Positions 6,927 to 14,153 of a stretch of DNA of 41,634 nucleotides are shown piece after piece (within the stretch, counting starts at the first letter, position 1; each line of letters opens with the position of its first letter). The stretch is taken from the NCBI RefSeq assembly GCF_014174165.1, contig NZ_JABEQN010000034.1:1-41634 (forward strand), read 5' to 3'. The notes beneath the pieces were generated by a model. That model had not been told where the DNA came from. It saw only the letters and a list, made by a program, of their open reading frames with translations, and searched no databases. The position numbers were made by a program, and so were the translations under genes. This stretch comes from Gluconacetobacter dulcium (GTDB taxonomy: Bacteria; Pseudomonadota; Alphaproteobacteria; Acetobacterales; Acetobacteraceae).

Positions 6927-8135
6927 ATGTCCGCTCCTCTCGACGACGCGACCCGTGCGATCATCGGTGCCACCGTCCCCGCGCTGAAGGCGCACGGGGT
7001 GGATATCACCACGGAAATGTACAAGCGCCTGCTGGCGCATCCGCAGATCCGCGATCTGTTCAACATGTCGCACCAGCGTGACGGCGCGCAGCCCAAGGCG
7101 CTGGCGCTGGCGGTGCTGGCCTATGCCGAGCATATCGACCGGCTGGGTGCGCTGGGCGGCATGGTCGAGCGGATCGCGGAGAAGCATGTCGGGCTGAACA
7201 TCCTGCCCGAGCATTACCCGTATGTGGCCGAGGCCCTGCTGGGGGCCATCGCGCAGGTGCTGGGGGATGCCGCGACGCCGGAGATCCTGGATGCGTGGGG
7301 CAAGGCTTACTGGTTTCTGGCCGATATCCTGATCGGCCGGGAAAAGCAGATCTATGACGCGCATGAGGCGGAGCCGGGCGGCTGGGTGGGCTGGCGGGCG
7401 TTCCGCGTGCGGGCGCGCAGGCAGGAGACGCCGGCGATCGTGTCGTTCGAGCTGGTGCCGGTCGATGGCGGGCCGATCGCGCGGCATAAGGCCGGGCAGT
7501 ATCTGAGCTTCAGGCTGGATGTGCCGGGGCATGAGACGCAGCGCCGCAATTACAGCATTTCCTCGGCGCCGGGGGCGGATCATTACCGGATCAGCGTCCG
7601 TCGGGCCGAGGGGGGCGTCGTGTCGCCGTGGTTGCACGATAGCGTGCGGGAAGGGGCCGAGCTTCAGGTTGCCAATCCGGCCGGTGATTTCGTGCTGGAC
7701 GAGGCGGCGGATGGTGCGGTTGTGCTGCTGACGGCTGGCGTGGGCCTGACGCCCGCGGTCTCGATGCTGGCGGAACTGGCGGCGAAGGCCGGACGTTCGG
7801 TGCGGTATGTGCATGGGTCGGACACGCCGGAGACGGCGGCCTTCGTGCCGGATGTGTGTGATCTGGCCGCGCGTGGCGTGCTGACGGCGGATTTCTTCTT
7901 CGCCCATGCGGATGGGACGGTTCAGGATGGCGGGCCGGGGGTGACGCGGCATGCCGGGCGCATCGGCACGGGCTGGCTGCGCGAGACGCTGGACCGGGAG
8001 GCGACCTATTATATCTGTGGGCCGGACGCGTTCATGCGGGACATGGTGGGGACGTTGCGGGCGGTGGAACTGCCGGCGGCGCAGATCCGCTATGAGTTCT
8101 TCGGGTCTGCTGTCGATCCGGAACTCGTCGTCTGA
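6927..8135 (+). CDS. hmp: flavohaemoglobin, nitric oxide dioxygenase
   Basis: A 402-residue three-domain protein that turns NO and O2 into nitrate using NAD(P)H, in the cytoplasm. The globin domain covers residues 1-140, with Tyr32 (B10), Gln55 (E7) and the proximal His87 (EKHVGLNI). The FAD domain follows, with RNYS at 207-210. The NAD domain has the GVGLTP loop at 271-276 and a late YICGP. The start at 6927 follows AAAGGA at 6914-6919. It is divergent from the NsrR-type repressor with a 23-bp box in between, so induction by NO is expected. A DUF488 gene follows at 62 bases and may be co-transcribed. Confidence 0.96.
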   Translation: MSAPLDDATRAIIGATVPALKAHGVDITTEMYKRLLAHPQIRDLFNMSHQRDGAQPKALALAVLAYAEHIDRLGALGGMVERIAEKHVGLNILPEHYPYVAEALLGAIAQVLGDAATPEILDAWGKAYWFLADILIGREKQIYDAHEAEPGGWVGWRAFRVRARRQETPAIVSFELVPVDGGPIARHKAGQYLSFRLDVPGHETQRRNYSISSAPGADHYRISVRRAEGGVVSPWLHDSVREGAELQVANPAGDFVLDEAADGAVVLLTAGVGLTPAVSMLAELAAKAGRSVRYVHGSDTPETAAFVPDVCDLAARGVLTADFFFAHADGTVQDGGPGVTRHAGRIGTGWLRETLDREATYYICGPDAFMRDMVGTLRAVELPAAQIRYEFFGSAVDPELVV

Positions 8136-8197
8136 TCGATGGTCGTGCGGCTGTCCGGGGGGAGCCCTTCGGACGGTCGGCGCGAATGGAGGGGGCT

Positions 8198-8566
8198 ATG
8201 GTGCGAGACGATCATCGGTCCGAAATCGGGCTGAAGCGCGTGTATGACGCGCCTGAACCCGGAGACGGGGTGCGCGTGCTGGTGGATCGGCTATGGCCGC
8301 GCGGGGTGCGCAAGGACGCGCTGAAGATGGATCTGTGGCTGAAGGACGTGGCGCCCAGCCCGGATCTGCGGCACTGGTTCGGGCATGATCCGGCGCGCTG
8401 GGAGGAATTCCAGGCCCGGTATCGCCGGGAACTTCAGGCTGGAAATCCGGAGATCGCGCAACTGGAGGCGCTCGCGGGCAGGGAAAAGGTCACGCTGCTG
8501 TATGCGGCACATGATCTGGCGCATAACCATGCGCTGGTGTTGAGGGATTTTCTGCGCGGGGCGTGA
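8198..8566 (+). CDS. DUF488-family protein
   Basis: A 122-residue protein of the DUF488 family. Signature motifs visible are KRVYDAPEPGDGVRVLVDRLWPRG, LWLKDVAPS, LRHWFGHDPARWEEF and a late LLYAAHDLAHNHALVL. Homologues are sometimes mislabelled uroporphyrin-III methyltransferase; their function is not established. The conserved Arg, Trp and His residues suggest an enzyme or a nucleic-acid-related role. The start at 8198 is preferred over 8186 because GGAGG at 8188-8192 is well placed for it. It follows hmp by 62 bases on the same strand. Its link to nitrosative stress is only by position. Confidence 0.8.
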   Translation: MVRDDHRSEIGLKRVYDAPEPGDGVRVLVDRLWPRGVRKDALKMDLWLKDVAPSPDLRHWFGHDPARWEEFQARYRRELQAGNPEIAQLEALAGREKVTLLYAAHDLAHNHALVLRDFLRGA

Positions 8567-8586
8567 CCGCCCGCGCTGACGGCTTT

Positions 8587-8688
8587 TAGAGCATATCCTG
8601 CTTGAATGCGTGCATTCAAACAGGTGAAGATGCTCGTAAAAACAATAGACTGGAGCATCTTCACCGAACCGGCTTTTGCTGGTGGCCG
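8587..8688 (+). repeat. palindromic element E1 (TAGAGC family)
   Basis: The element begins TAGAGC at 8587, as element E2 does at 29161, and aligns with it for about 90 bases. Stem 1 is CCTGCTTGAATGC (8597-8609) with GCATTCAAACAGG (8612-8624), 12 of 13 pairs. Stem 2 is GTGAAGATGCTC (8624-8635) with GAGCATCTTCAC (8653-8664), 12 of 12. The intervening CGTAAAAACAATA is nearly identical in E2. The right end merges into a transposase remnant. It lies 21 bases past the DUF488 stop. Confidence 0.75.
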
Positions 8689-8740
8689 GCTCACATCTGA
8701 TGGTGGCGTGATGCTGCTGGCGGCCGCCGAACGGGTGTCC
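8648..8740 (+). mobile_element. IS1380-family transposase remnant (N-terminal part)
   Basis: Within a longer open frame, the translated stretch GGRLTSDGGVMLLAAAER (about 8681-8734) resembles the N-terminal motif of IS1380-family transposases (G..(L/I)TSD.G..LL...DR). Only about 25-30 residues are recognisable, and no catalytic DDE region follows. The frame happens to read on into the AhpD-like gene at 8972, giving an artificial 310-residue ORF. I treat it as a truncated insertion scar and not as part of that gene. Exact borders are unclear. Confidence 0.5.
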
Positions 8741-8840
8741 GTTCAAGATGTACGATTTCACGTTGCGCCATCGGCACATGCACCTCCGATGGTCTCGCGC
8801 GGGACATCCGCACATATGATACGGCCTGCTCGAGAGCTAC

Positions 8841-8858
8841 CGACTGGTAAACCGGTCT
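8841..8858. promoter_or_regulatory. candidate operator upstream of AhpD-like gene
   Basis: GACTGGT (8842-8848), AA, ACCGGTC (8851-8857) is an inverted repeat matching at 6 of 7 positions. Read on the minus strand it contains TAGACCGGT, reminiscent of the half-sites of TetR-type electrophile sensors such as NemR. No TetR gene lies nearby. The rest of 8741-8971 holds no other gene, only the ribosome binding site AGAGAGG at 8954-8960. Confidence 0.35.
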
Positions 8859-8971
8859 ACCTATTCCAGCAGGGCATAATCGTTAGTCCCGGACGCTCCC
8901 TAGGACCACTCCAAGCAATCGATCAGGTTCCTCTCCGTCACCTAATCCTTGGCAGAGAGGAAACCAGACCA

Positions 8972-9538
8972 ATGACCCAATTCACCGCTTATACGACCGA
9001 CACCGCTCCCGAAGCGGCCCGCCCCATTTTCGAAGGTGTCAAGGGCGCTTTCGGCTTCGTACCCAACCTGCAATCCTACATGGCCGAGTCACCGGAATTG
9101 CTGGCAGGCTACACGGCACTCTGGGATCTGTTTTCCAAGACGACACTGACCGCTCATGAGCAGCAGGTCGTTTACCTCACCGCAAACTACGAGAATGAGT
9201 GCCGGTACTGCATGGCCGGTCACACGACACTGGCCAAAATGCAGAAGATGGACGCGGCCGTGATTGAGGCTTTGCGTGCCGGTAAGCCCTTGCCGGATGC
9301 GAAGCTGGAAGCACTCCATCACTTCACGACGTTGGTCGTCCGCAATCGCGGCCAGGTCGCCGATGCCGATGTCGACGCTTTTATCAATGCCGGTTTCACC
9401 CGCCGCAACGTGCTTGAGGTTGTGCTGGGCGTCGCCACCAAGGTGATGAGCAATTACACCAACCACATTGTCCACACCCCCCTCGACGATTTCATGAAGG
9501 GGAATGAATGGACGAAACCGACCGGCAACGCGTCGTGA
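8972..9538 (+). CDS. AhpD-like carboxymuconolactone decarboxylase-family protein
   Basis: A 188-residue all-helical protein of the CMD/AhpD superfamily. The redox motif is Cys77-R-Y-Cys80 with His84 three residues on (ENECRYCMAGHTT), as in peroxidase-type AhpD proteins. It could reduce peroxides or disulfides using a thiol partner. The true start is the ATG at 8972 (AGAGAGG 11 bases upstream, MTQFTAYTTDTAPEAARP); the open frame extends back to 8606 only by reading through repeat and transposase-remnant DNA. A palindromic operator-like site lies at 8841. The peroxiredoxin-type fragment just downstream, on the other strand, suggests that this was once part of a larger redox locus. Confidence 0.85.
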   Translation: MTQFTAYTTDTAPEAARPIFEGVKGAFGFVPNLQSYMAESPELLAGYTALWDLFSKTTLTAHEQQVVYLTANYENECRYCMAGHTTLAKMQKMDAAVIEALRAGKPLPDAKLEALHHFTTLVVRNRGQVADADVDAFINAGFTRRNVLEVVLGVATKVMSNYTNHIVHTPLDDFMKGNEWTKPTGNAS

Positions 9539-9603
9539 CGTTCGGGCGCCCGGCATGACGCCGAGTGCCCTTTCTTCCGGAGCCGGGCACACTATCGAGA
9601 TTT

Positions 9604-9756
9604 TCAGGACCGCATGAACGCGACCAGCCGGATCATATCTCCGGGAACGAGACGCCTGATGGCCCGCGTGGAATAGACGGCATTCACGATTGAGCCATCC
9701 GGTGCAAGGATGAAGCCGGTCGTTTCCAGAAAATGACCCGGCTGTGATGGTGCATG
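9604..9756 (-). pseudogene. fragment of a redoxin-domain (AhpC/TSA-like) gene, C-terminus
   Basis: On the minus strand a 50-codon frame ends at a stop at 9604-9606 and is bounded upstream by an in-frame TGA. It reads GHFLETTGFILAPDGSIVNA, then VYSTRAIRRLVPGDMIRLVA. The F-(I/V)-L-x-x-D-G pattern followed by a (R/G)R-L-x-P-x-D segment is the C-terminal half of thioredoxin-fold peroxiredoxin-like proteins (compare FVIGQDGVILYAEVNPDYTR in the intact gene at 12889). The peroxidatic Cys part is missing. The rest of 9539-9871 holds nothing I can identify. Confidence 0.45.
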
Positions 9757-9871
9757 TCACAGGCCCCAGTGCGTTCGACGATTGTCTCAACGTCAGCGGA
9801 GTGGCCCGGTGGGAATGGCCAGTGTTGTCGTCGGGTAGAGCGGTCATTCTGAAAATTGCCAGCCAGACCGC

Positions 9872-10756
9872 TCACACCACCGAATTCATCAGATCCTCGA
9901 CGAAGCCTGCGAACTGACGTGCTTTCGCGGTCATCATACGACCGGCTGGAAAAACGGCCCAGAGATCGATGGGGGGCAACGACCACCCTTCCAGCACCCG
10001 AACGACGGCGCCGCGTTCCAGTTCCGGCGCGAACATCCAGTCCGACGTGATGGTCAGGCCCATGTCCGCCAGTATCGCGGCACGCAACCCTTCGGCGGCG
10101 CTGACGCGCAGCCGTCCCGAGACGGAAACCGACACCGCCGCCCCGTTCCGCGTGAACGACCAGACGCTCGGCAGTTGACTGTAGATGACGGTGTCATGGT
10201 TCGCGAGATCTGCAGGGTGCCGCGGTAATCCCGCACGCGCCAGATATGCAGGCGTTGCGATGACCGAGCGCCGGCCGGTCGCGAGTTTTCTCGCAACGGC
10301 TGTGGAATCGGAAAGCGCGCCCATGCGCAGGGAAATATCGACACCCTCCGCCACGAGATCGATCATCCGGTCGTCGAGGAGGAAATCGACATCGAGTTGC
10401 GGATGCGCCGCCAGAAACGCGGGTAATTTCGGAATCACATGCAGGCGCGAAAACGTCGTCGCCGCCGACACCCGCAATCGCCCGGACAGCCCGATGCCCG
10501 CCCCCTTGGCGGCGCGTTCCGCCTCGTCCGCCTCCTGGATGGCATTGCGCGCGCGTTCATAGAAGTTCTGCCCGGCCTCGGTCGGCGTCAGGCCGTGCGT
10601 CGTGCGGATCAGCAAGCTGACCTGAAGCCGGGCCTCGAGTTGCGCCACGGTCTTGGAAACCGCCGGCTGCCCCACGCCAAGCTGACGCGCCGCGGCTGAG
10701 AACGAGCCCGTCTCCACCACGCGCACGAACGTGGTCATTGCCTGATATCGGTCCAT
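9872..10756 (-). CDS. LysR-family regulator of the electrophile/redox cluster
   Basis: A 294-residue LysR-type regulator. The helix-turn-helix spans residues 1-60 (MDRYQAMTTFVRVVETGSFS, AAARQLGVGQPAVSKTVAQL, then TTHGLTPTEAG). The effector domain begins near 88 (LSGRLRVSAATTFSRLHVIP). The ATG at 10756 has a strong GGAGG 7 bases upstream; the longer frame to 11008 is not supported. It is divergent from a five-gene run encoding GST, old yellow enzyme, a peroxiredoxin-like protein, a CMD protein and an SDR. A perfect palindrome overlaps its own ribosome binding site. Both autoregulation and control of that cluster are inferred. Confidence 0.9.
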   Translation of the reverse strand: MDRYQAMTTFVRVVETGSFSAAARQLGVGQPAVSKTVAQLEARLQVSLLIRTTHGLTPTEAGQNFYERARNAIQEADEAERAAKGAGIGLSGRLRVSAATTFSRLHVIPKLPAFLAAHPQLDVDFLLDDRMIDLVAEGVDISLRMGALSDSTAVARKLATGRRSVIATPAYLARAGLPRHPADLANHDTVIYSQLPSVWSFTRNGAAVSVSVSGRLRVSAAEGLRAAILADMGLTITSDWMFAPELERGAVVRVLEGWSLPPIDLWAVFPAGRMMTAKARQFAGFVEDLMNSVV

Positions 10757-10759
10757 GCC

Positions 10760-10774
10760 ATTCCTCCGAGGAAT
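10760..10774. promoter_or_regulatory. LysR operator candidate overlapping its own RBS
   Basis: ATTCCTC (10760-10766), C, GAGGAAT (10768-10774) is a perfect 7-1-7 palindrome containing a T-N11-A core (10761 and 10773), the usual LysR-type motif. On the minus strand it includes the GGAGG Shine-Dalgarno of the LysR gene, so binding could limit its own expression. Part of the symmetry may come simply from the ribosome binding site. Confidence 0.4.
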
Positions 10775-11024
10775 GACCTTTATCGCCCCGAGACGGCTGC
10801 CATGTCGAGCGGCATGGAAGATATCGTCTCCCTCACCCGGACAGGCCGGGCCAGAGAGAAAGAAGACCCGATGTTCGGACCCTTCATTGTCGCGGCGTCC
10901 GAACCGGCCATCGCGCACGACATGCTCGCCTTCCAGCTCACCGGCAGCCCGCTTCATGCCCTGCTGGCGTTGGTCGGCCATGCTCTCTCCAGCCCGCAGG
11001 CCCGCCATGAAGGAGACAACGACG

Positions 11025-11660
11025 ATGCTTGATGTTTATGCTTTCGCGACGCCCAACAGCGTCAAGGTGCCGATCGCGCTGGAGGAACTGGGACTTCCCT
11101 ATACGCTGCATGGCGTCAATGTCCGCAAGGGCGAACAGAAGACGCCAGAGTTTCTCAGGCTGAATCCCAACGGCAAGGTGCCGGTCCTCGTCGACACGCC
11201 CGAGAGCGGCGATCCGTTCGTTCTCACGGAATCAGCGGCGATCCTCGTTTATCTCGCCGAGAAGACCGGGCGGCTCCTGCCGGCCAGCGGGGAAGAGCGC
11301 GCCCGCGTTTTCGAGCAGCTTTTCTTTCACGCCTCCGGTCTGAGCCCGGCTTTCGGCCAGTCCGGCTTCTTCCAGCGCTTCGCCGCCGAGCCTCAGCCCC
11401 TCGCCATCGCGCGTTTTGCCGCCGAAGCGACACGCACGCTGGGCGTGCTCGACGGCGTGCTGGCGCAGCGCCCCTTCGTCGGCGGGGAAGACTTCACCAT
11501 CGCGGACATCGCCCATTTCGGCTGGCTGTGGCGCCGTGGTTTTCCCAACATCACATTCAGTGACGCACCGCATGTCGCCCGCTGGTACGAAACAATCGAA
11601 GCGCGCCCGGCCGTGCAGCGCGGGATCGCCCGCGTCGAAGCGCTCGTTCCGCAAGACTGA
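11025..11660 (+). CDS. glutathione S-transferase
   Basis: A 211-residue cytosolic GST. The thioredoxin-fold N-terminal domain (residues 1-80) shows MLDVYAFATPNSVKVPIALEE, the cis-Pro segment NPNGKVPVLVD and the glutathione-binding LTESAAILVYLAEKTG. The helical C-terminal domain has the N-capping motif FTIADIAHFGWLW. The putative catalytic residue is Ser or Asn in the first loop (TPNSVK), as in theta/beta-like or Ure2/YfcG-type GSTs. The ATG at 11025 follows AAGGAG at 11010-11015. It is first in a plus-strand run driven from the divergent LysR promoter. It would conjugate or reduce electrophiles that the downstream reductases also handle. Confidence 0.9.
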   Translation: MLDVYAFATPNSVKVPIALEELGLPYTLHGVNVRKGEQKTPEFLRLNPNGKVPVLVDTPESGDPFVLTESAAILVYLAEKTGRLLPASGEERARVFEQLFFHASGLSPAFGQSGFFQRFAAEPQPLAIARFAAEATRTLGVLDGVLAQRPFVGGEDFTIADIAHFGWLWRRGFPNITFSDAPHVARWYETIEARPAVQRGIARVEALVPQD

Positions 11661-11685
11661 CAGCATCCCAACCCAGGAAAACATC

Positions 11686-12780
11686 ATGTCCATGCTTTTC
11701 ACGCCTTTCAGAGCGGGTGCGCTGTCGCTCGGCCATCGGGTCGTCATGGCGCCCCTGACCCGCATGCGTTCGGAACCCGGTGACAGGGCCGGTGCGCTCA
11801 TGCGCGACTATTACACCCAGCGCACCTCCCGGGGCGGCCTCATCGTTTCCGAAGCCACGCCCGTCGCGCGGGAAGGATACGGTTATGCTGGCGCGCCCGG
11901 CATCTATGACGACGTGCAGATCGATGGCTGGCGCGCGGTGACCGATGCCGTGCATGCGGGGGGCGGCAAGATCGTCATGCAGCTCTGGCACGTTGGGCGG
12001 CAGTCCCATCGCGATCTGCAGCCCGAGGGCGGCGCGCCCGTGGCACCGTCCGCGATCCAGGCGGAAGGCGATGCCTATACCCCGAACGGGCCGGCACCGT
12101 TCTCGATGCCTCGCGCGCTCGCACTTCATGAAATTCCTGGCGTGATCGAACAGTTCCGGCAGGGCGCGGCGCGCGCGAAAATGGCCGGTTTCGATGGCGT
12201 GGAAATCCACGGCGCGAATGGCTACCTGCCCGACCAGTTCCTGCAGGACGGCACCAACCATCGCACCGATGAATATGGCGGCCCGATCGAAAACCGCGCG
12301 CGCTTCCTGCTGGAAGTAACACAGGCGGCTATCGATGTGTGGGGCGCGGACCGCGTCGGCGTGCGGCTGAGCCCAAGTGGCACGTACGGTTCGATGTCCG
12401 ACAGCAATCCGCAGGAGACCTTCGGCTACGTCGCGAAGAAACTGGACGAAATGGGCATCGCCTATCTTCACGTCGTCGAGCCGCGCATCAAGGGCACGGA
12501 ACTGGTCGCCGAGAGCGATGCCGTCGCGGCCCGGTATTTGCGCGGCGCCTTCAGCGGCACGCTCATTGCCGCTGGCGGTTTTGATGGCGCCAGTGCCGAG
12601 GCGATCATCCGGGCAGGCGACGCCGATGCCGTCGCTTTCGGGCGGGCGTTCATCAGCAACCCGGATCTGCCGGAACGTCTGCGACGCAATCTGCCGCTGA
12701 ACGCGTATGACCGTTCGACCTTCTACGGCGGCGACGCGCATGGCTACACCGATTATCCGGCCGTCGAATCCGTCGGTTGA
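11686..12780 (+). CDS. old yellow enzyme-family alkene reductase (NemA-like)
   Basis: A 364-residue FMN-dependent (beta/alpha)8-barrel reductase. It carries VVMAPLTRMRSEPGD near the N-terminus, MQLWHVGRQSH at about residues 98-108, the substrate-binding His175-Asn178-Tyr180 set (EIHGANGYLPDQFLQ) and the phosphate-binding IAAGGFDGASAEA plus AFGRAFISNPDLP near the C-terminus. Such enzymes reduce activated C=C bonds of enals, quinones and maleimides, and nitro compounds, with NAD(P)H. The ATG at 11686 follows AGGA and lies 25 bases after the GST stop, so the two are one transcription unit. The physiological substrate is not evident. Confidence 0.93.
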   Translation: MSMLFTPFRAGALSLGHRVVMAPLTRMRSEPGDRAGALMRDYYTQRTSRGGLIVSEATPVAREGYGYAGAPGIYDDVQIDGWRAVTDAVHAGGGKIVMQLWHVGRQSHRDLQPEGGAPVAPSAIQAEGDAYTPNGPAPFSMPRALALHEIPGVIEQFRQGAARAKMAGFDGVEIHGANGYLPDQFLQDGTNHRTDEYGGPIENRARFLLEVTQAAIDVWGADRVGVRLSPSGTYGSMSDSNPQETFGYVAKKLDEMGIAYLHVVEPRIKGTELVAESDAVAARYLRGAFSGTLIAAGGFDGASAEAIIRAGDADAVAFGRAFISNPDLPERLRRNLPLNAYDRSTFYGGDAHGYTDYPAVESVG

Positions 12781-12888
12781 AATCCCGTTCCGGCCCGGAA
12801 TGACCGATCGTCGTCCGAGCCGGCATCCCCCCACGCAGCGCATCGCTCTATCCCGAGCATGTCACGACGAGCCATAATGGAAACCACC

Positions 12889-13563
12889 ATGTCACTTCAG
12901 GAAAAACTCGACGCCTTCAAAACCGACTTTGAAGCCGGCAAGCCACCCTACAACGTGCCGTATGCCGTCATCGAGGTGATGCGCCGTGCCACCGCCGAAC
13001 TGATCGCCTCCGGTGCCGCCGAAAAGGCGCTCAAGGCTGGCGACAGGGCTCCGGTTTTCACGCTGGACGATCCGGAAGGCAATCCGGTGTCCTCCGCCGA
13101 TCTTCTGGCGAAGGGGCCGCTGGTCGTGAGCTTCTATCGCGGCGTCTGGTGCCCTTACTGCAACATGGAGCTACAGGCGCTCGAAGCCGCCCTGCCGTCG
13201 TTCCGCGCACTGGGCGCAAACCTGATCGCCATCTCGCCGCAGACGGTGGTCAACAGCCGCAAGTCGGTGCGCCAGAACGCGCTTGATTTCCCGATCCTGT
13301 CGGACACGCATAACGATGTGGCCGCAAAATTCCGCCTGCGTTTCGCGCTGCCGGATTATCTGGTCGAACTCTACCAGAACCTGAAGAACGATCTGCCGGG
13401 CTTCAACGGTGACGACAGTTGGACCCTGCCGATGCCGGGCCGCTTCGTGATCGGCCAGGACGGCGTGATTCTCTACGCCGAGGTCAACCCGGACTATACC
13501 CGCCGCCCCGAGCCTGAAGACATGCTCCCGGCCCTGCGCAAAGCCGCGAACGTCACGGCCTGA
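12889..13563 (+). CDS. peroxiredoxin-like (AhpC/TSA-domain) protein
   Basis: A 224-residue thioredoxin-fold protein. A helical N-terminal segment (1-50) precedes GDRAPVFTLDDPEGNPVSSA. The active site is FYRGVWCPYCNMELQAL, with Cys88 and Cys91, a CxxC that is more thioredoxin-like than the T-x-x-C of true 2-Cys peroxiredoxins. Later come PMPGRFVIGQDGVILYAEVN and a DYTRRPEPEDML tail. It probably reduces peroxides or disulfides. I chose the ATG at 12889 (MSLQEKLDAF) over 12877 and 12859, though 12877 cannot be excluded. It sits in the LysR-linked redox cluster, and its C-terminal half resembles the gene fragment at 9604-9756. Confidence 0.88.
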   Translation: MSLQEKLDAFKTDFEAGKPPYNVPYAVIEVMRRATAELIASGAAEKALKAGDRAPVFTLDDPEGNPVSSADLLAKGPLVVSFYRGVWCPYCNMELQALEAALPSFRALGANLIAISPQTVVNSRKSVRQNALDFPILSDTHNDVAAKFRLRFALPDYLVELYQNLKNDLPGFNGDDSWTLPMPGRFVIGQDGVILYAEVNPDYTRRPEPEDMLPALRKAANVTA

Positions 13564-13637
13564 TCAGCGCGATGTCCTCGCCAGCCCGACATGGTGTTCG
13601 GGGCTGGCGCGGACGATCAGAAAACGGGAGACAGACG

Positions 13638-14054
13638 ATGACACCGAGAGAAAAAGGCAACGCGGCAACACGCGCCCTGATGGGGCCTGAGCCGTCCGAG
13701 CGCCTTGCCGCCGCCGCCGCGTCCAGCACATTCGGGGCTGATATTGCCGGATACGCGGTCGATCACGTTTTCGGCGACATCTGGACGCGCGATGGTCTCG
13801 ACCAGCCGCGCCGAAGCCTCATTACCATGACAGTCATGGTGGCGCTGCGACAGCCGCACGAATTCGGTCTGCATATGAATTTCGCGCTCGACCACGGCAT
13901 GAAGCTGCGCGAGATCGAAGAAGCGCTGATCCAGATGCTCCCTTATGTCGGATTTCCAGCCATCTCGAACGTCCTGCCGATCGCCACAAAAATCATAGCC
14001 GAGCGTGGGCTGGACAAGACGGCCGATTATGCAGGCCATCGCGGCCTTCTCTGA
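13638..14054 (+). CDS. carboxymuconolactone decarboxylase-family protein
   Basis: A 138-residue all-helical CMD protein. The family core is RRSLITMTVMVALRQPHEFGLHMNFALDHGMKLREIEEALIQ... (residues about 57-98), with a conserved Glu-His pair (HEFGLHM) and the PYVGFPAISN loop. It lacks the CxxC of the AhpD-like protein at 8972, so it belongs to the decarboxylase/YurZ side of the family, whose members often have uncertain reactions. The ATG at 13638 follows GGGAG at 13626-13630. It lies between the peroxiredoxin-like and SDR genes. Co-occurrence with old yellow enzyme and SDR genes suggests it acts on quinone or lactone intermediates, but this is inference. Confidence 0.87.
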   Translation: MTPREKGNAATRALMGPEPSERLAAAAASSTFGADIAGYAVDHVFGDIWTRDGLDQPRRSLITMTVMVALRQPHEFGLHMNFALDHGMKLREIEEALIQMLPYVGFPAISNVLPIATKIIAERGLDKTADYAGHRGLL

Positions 14055-14153
14055 AACAGGGCGGGGGGCCGCAGGCATCGGAACGCGGCATGACCCTGTC
14101 TGCGGTGCCTTTTTCGCTTCCTCCCGCTCCCCTTCACTCCTGGAGACCCGACA

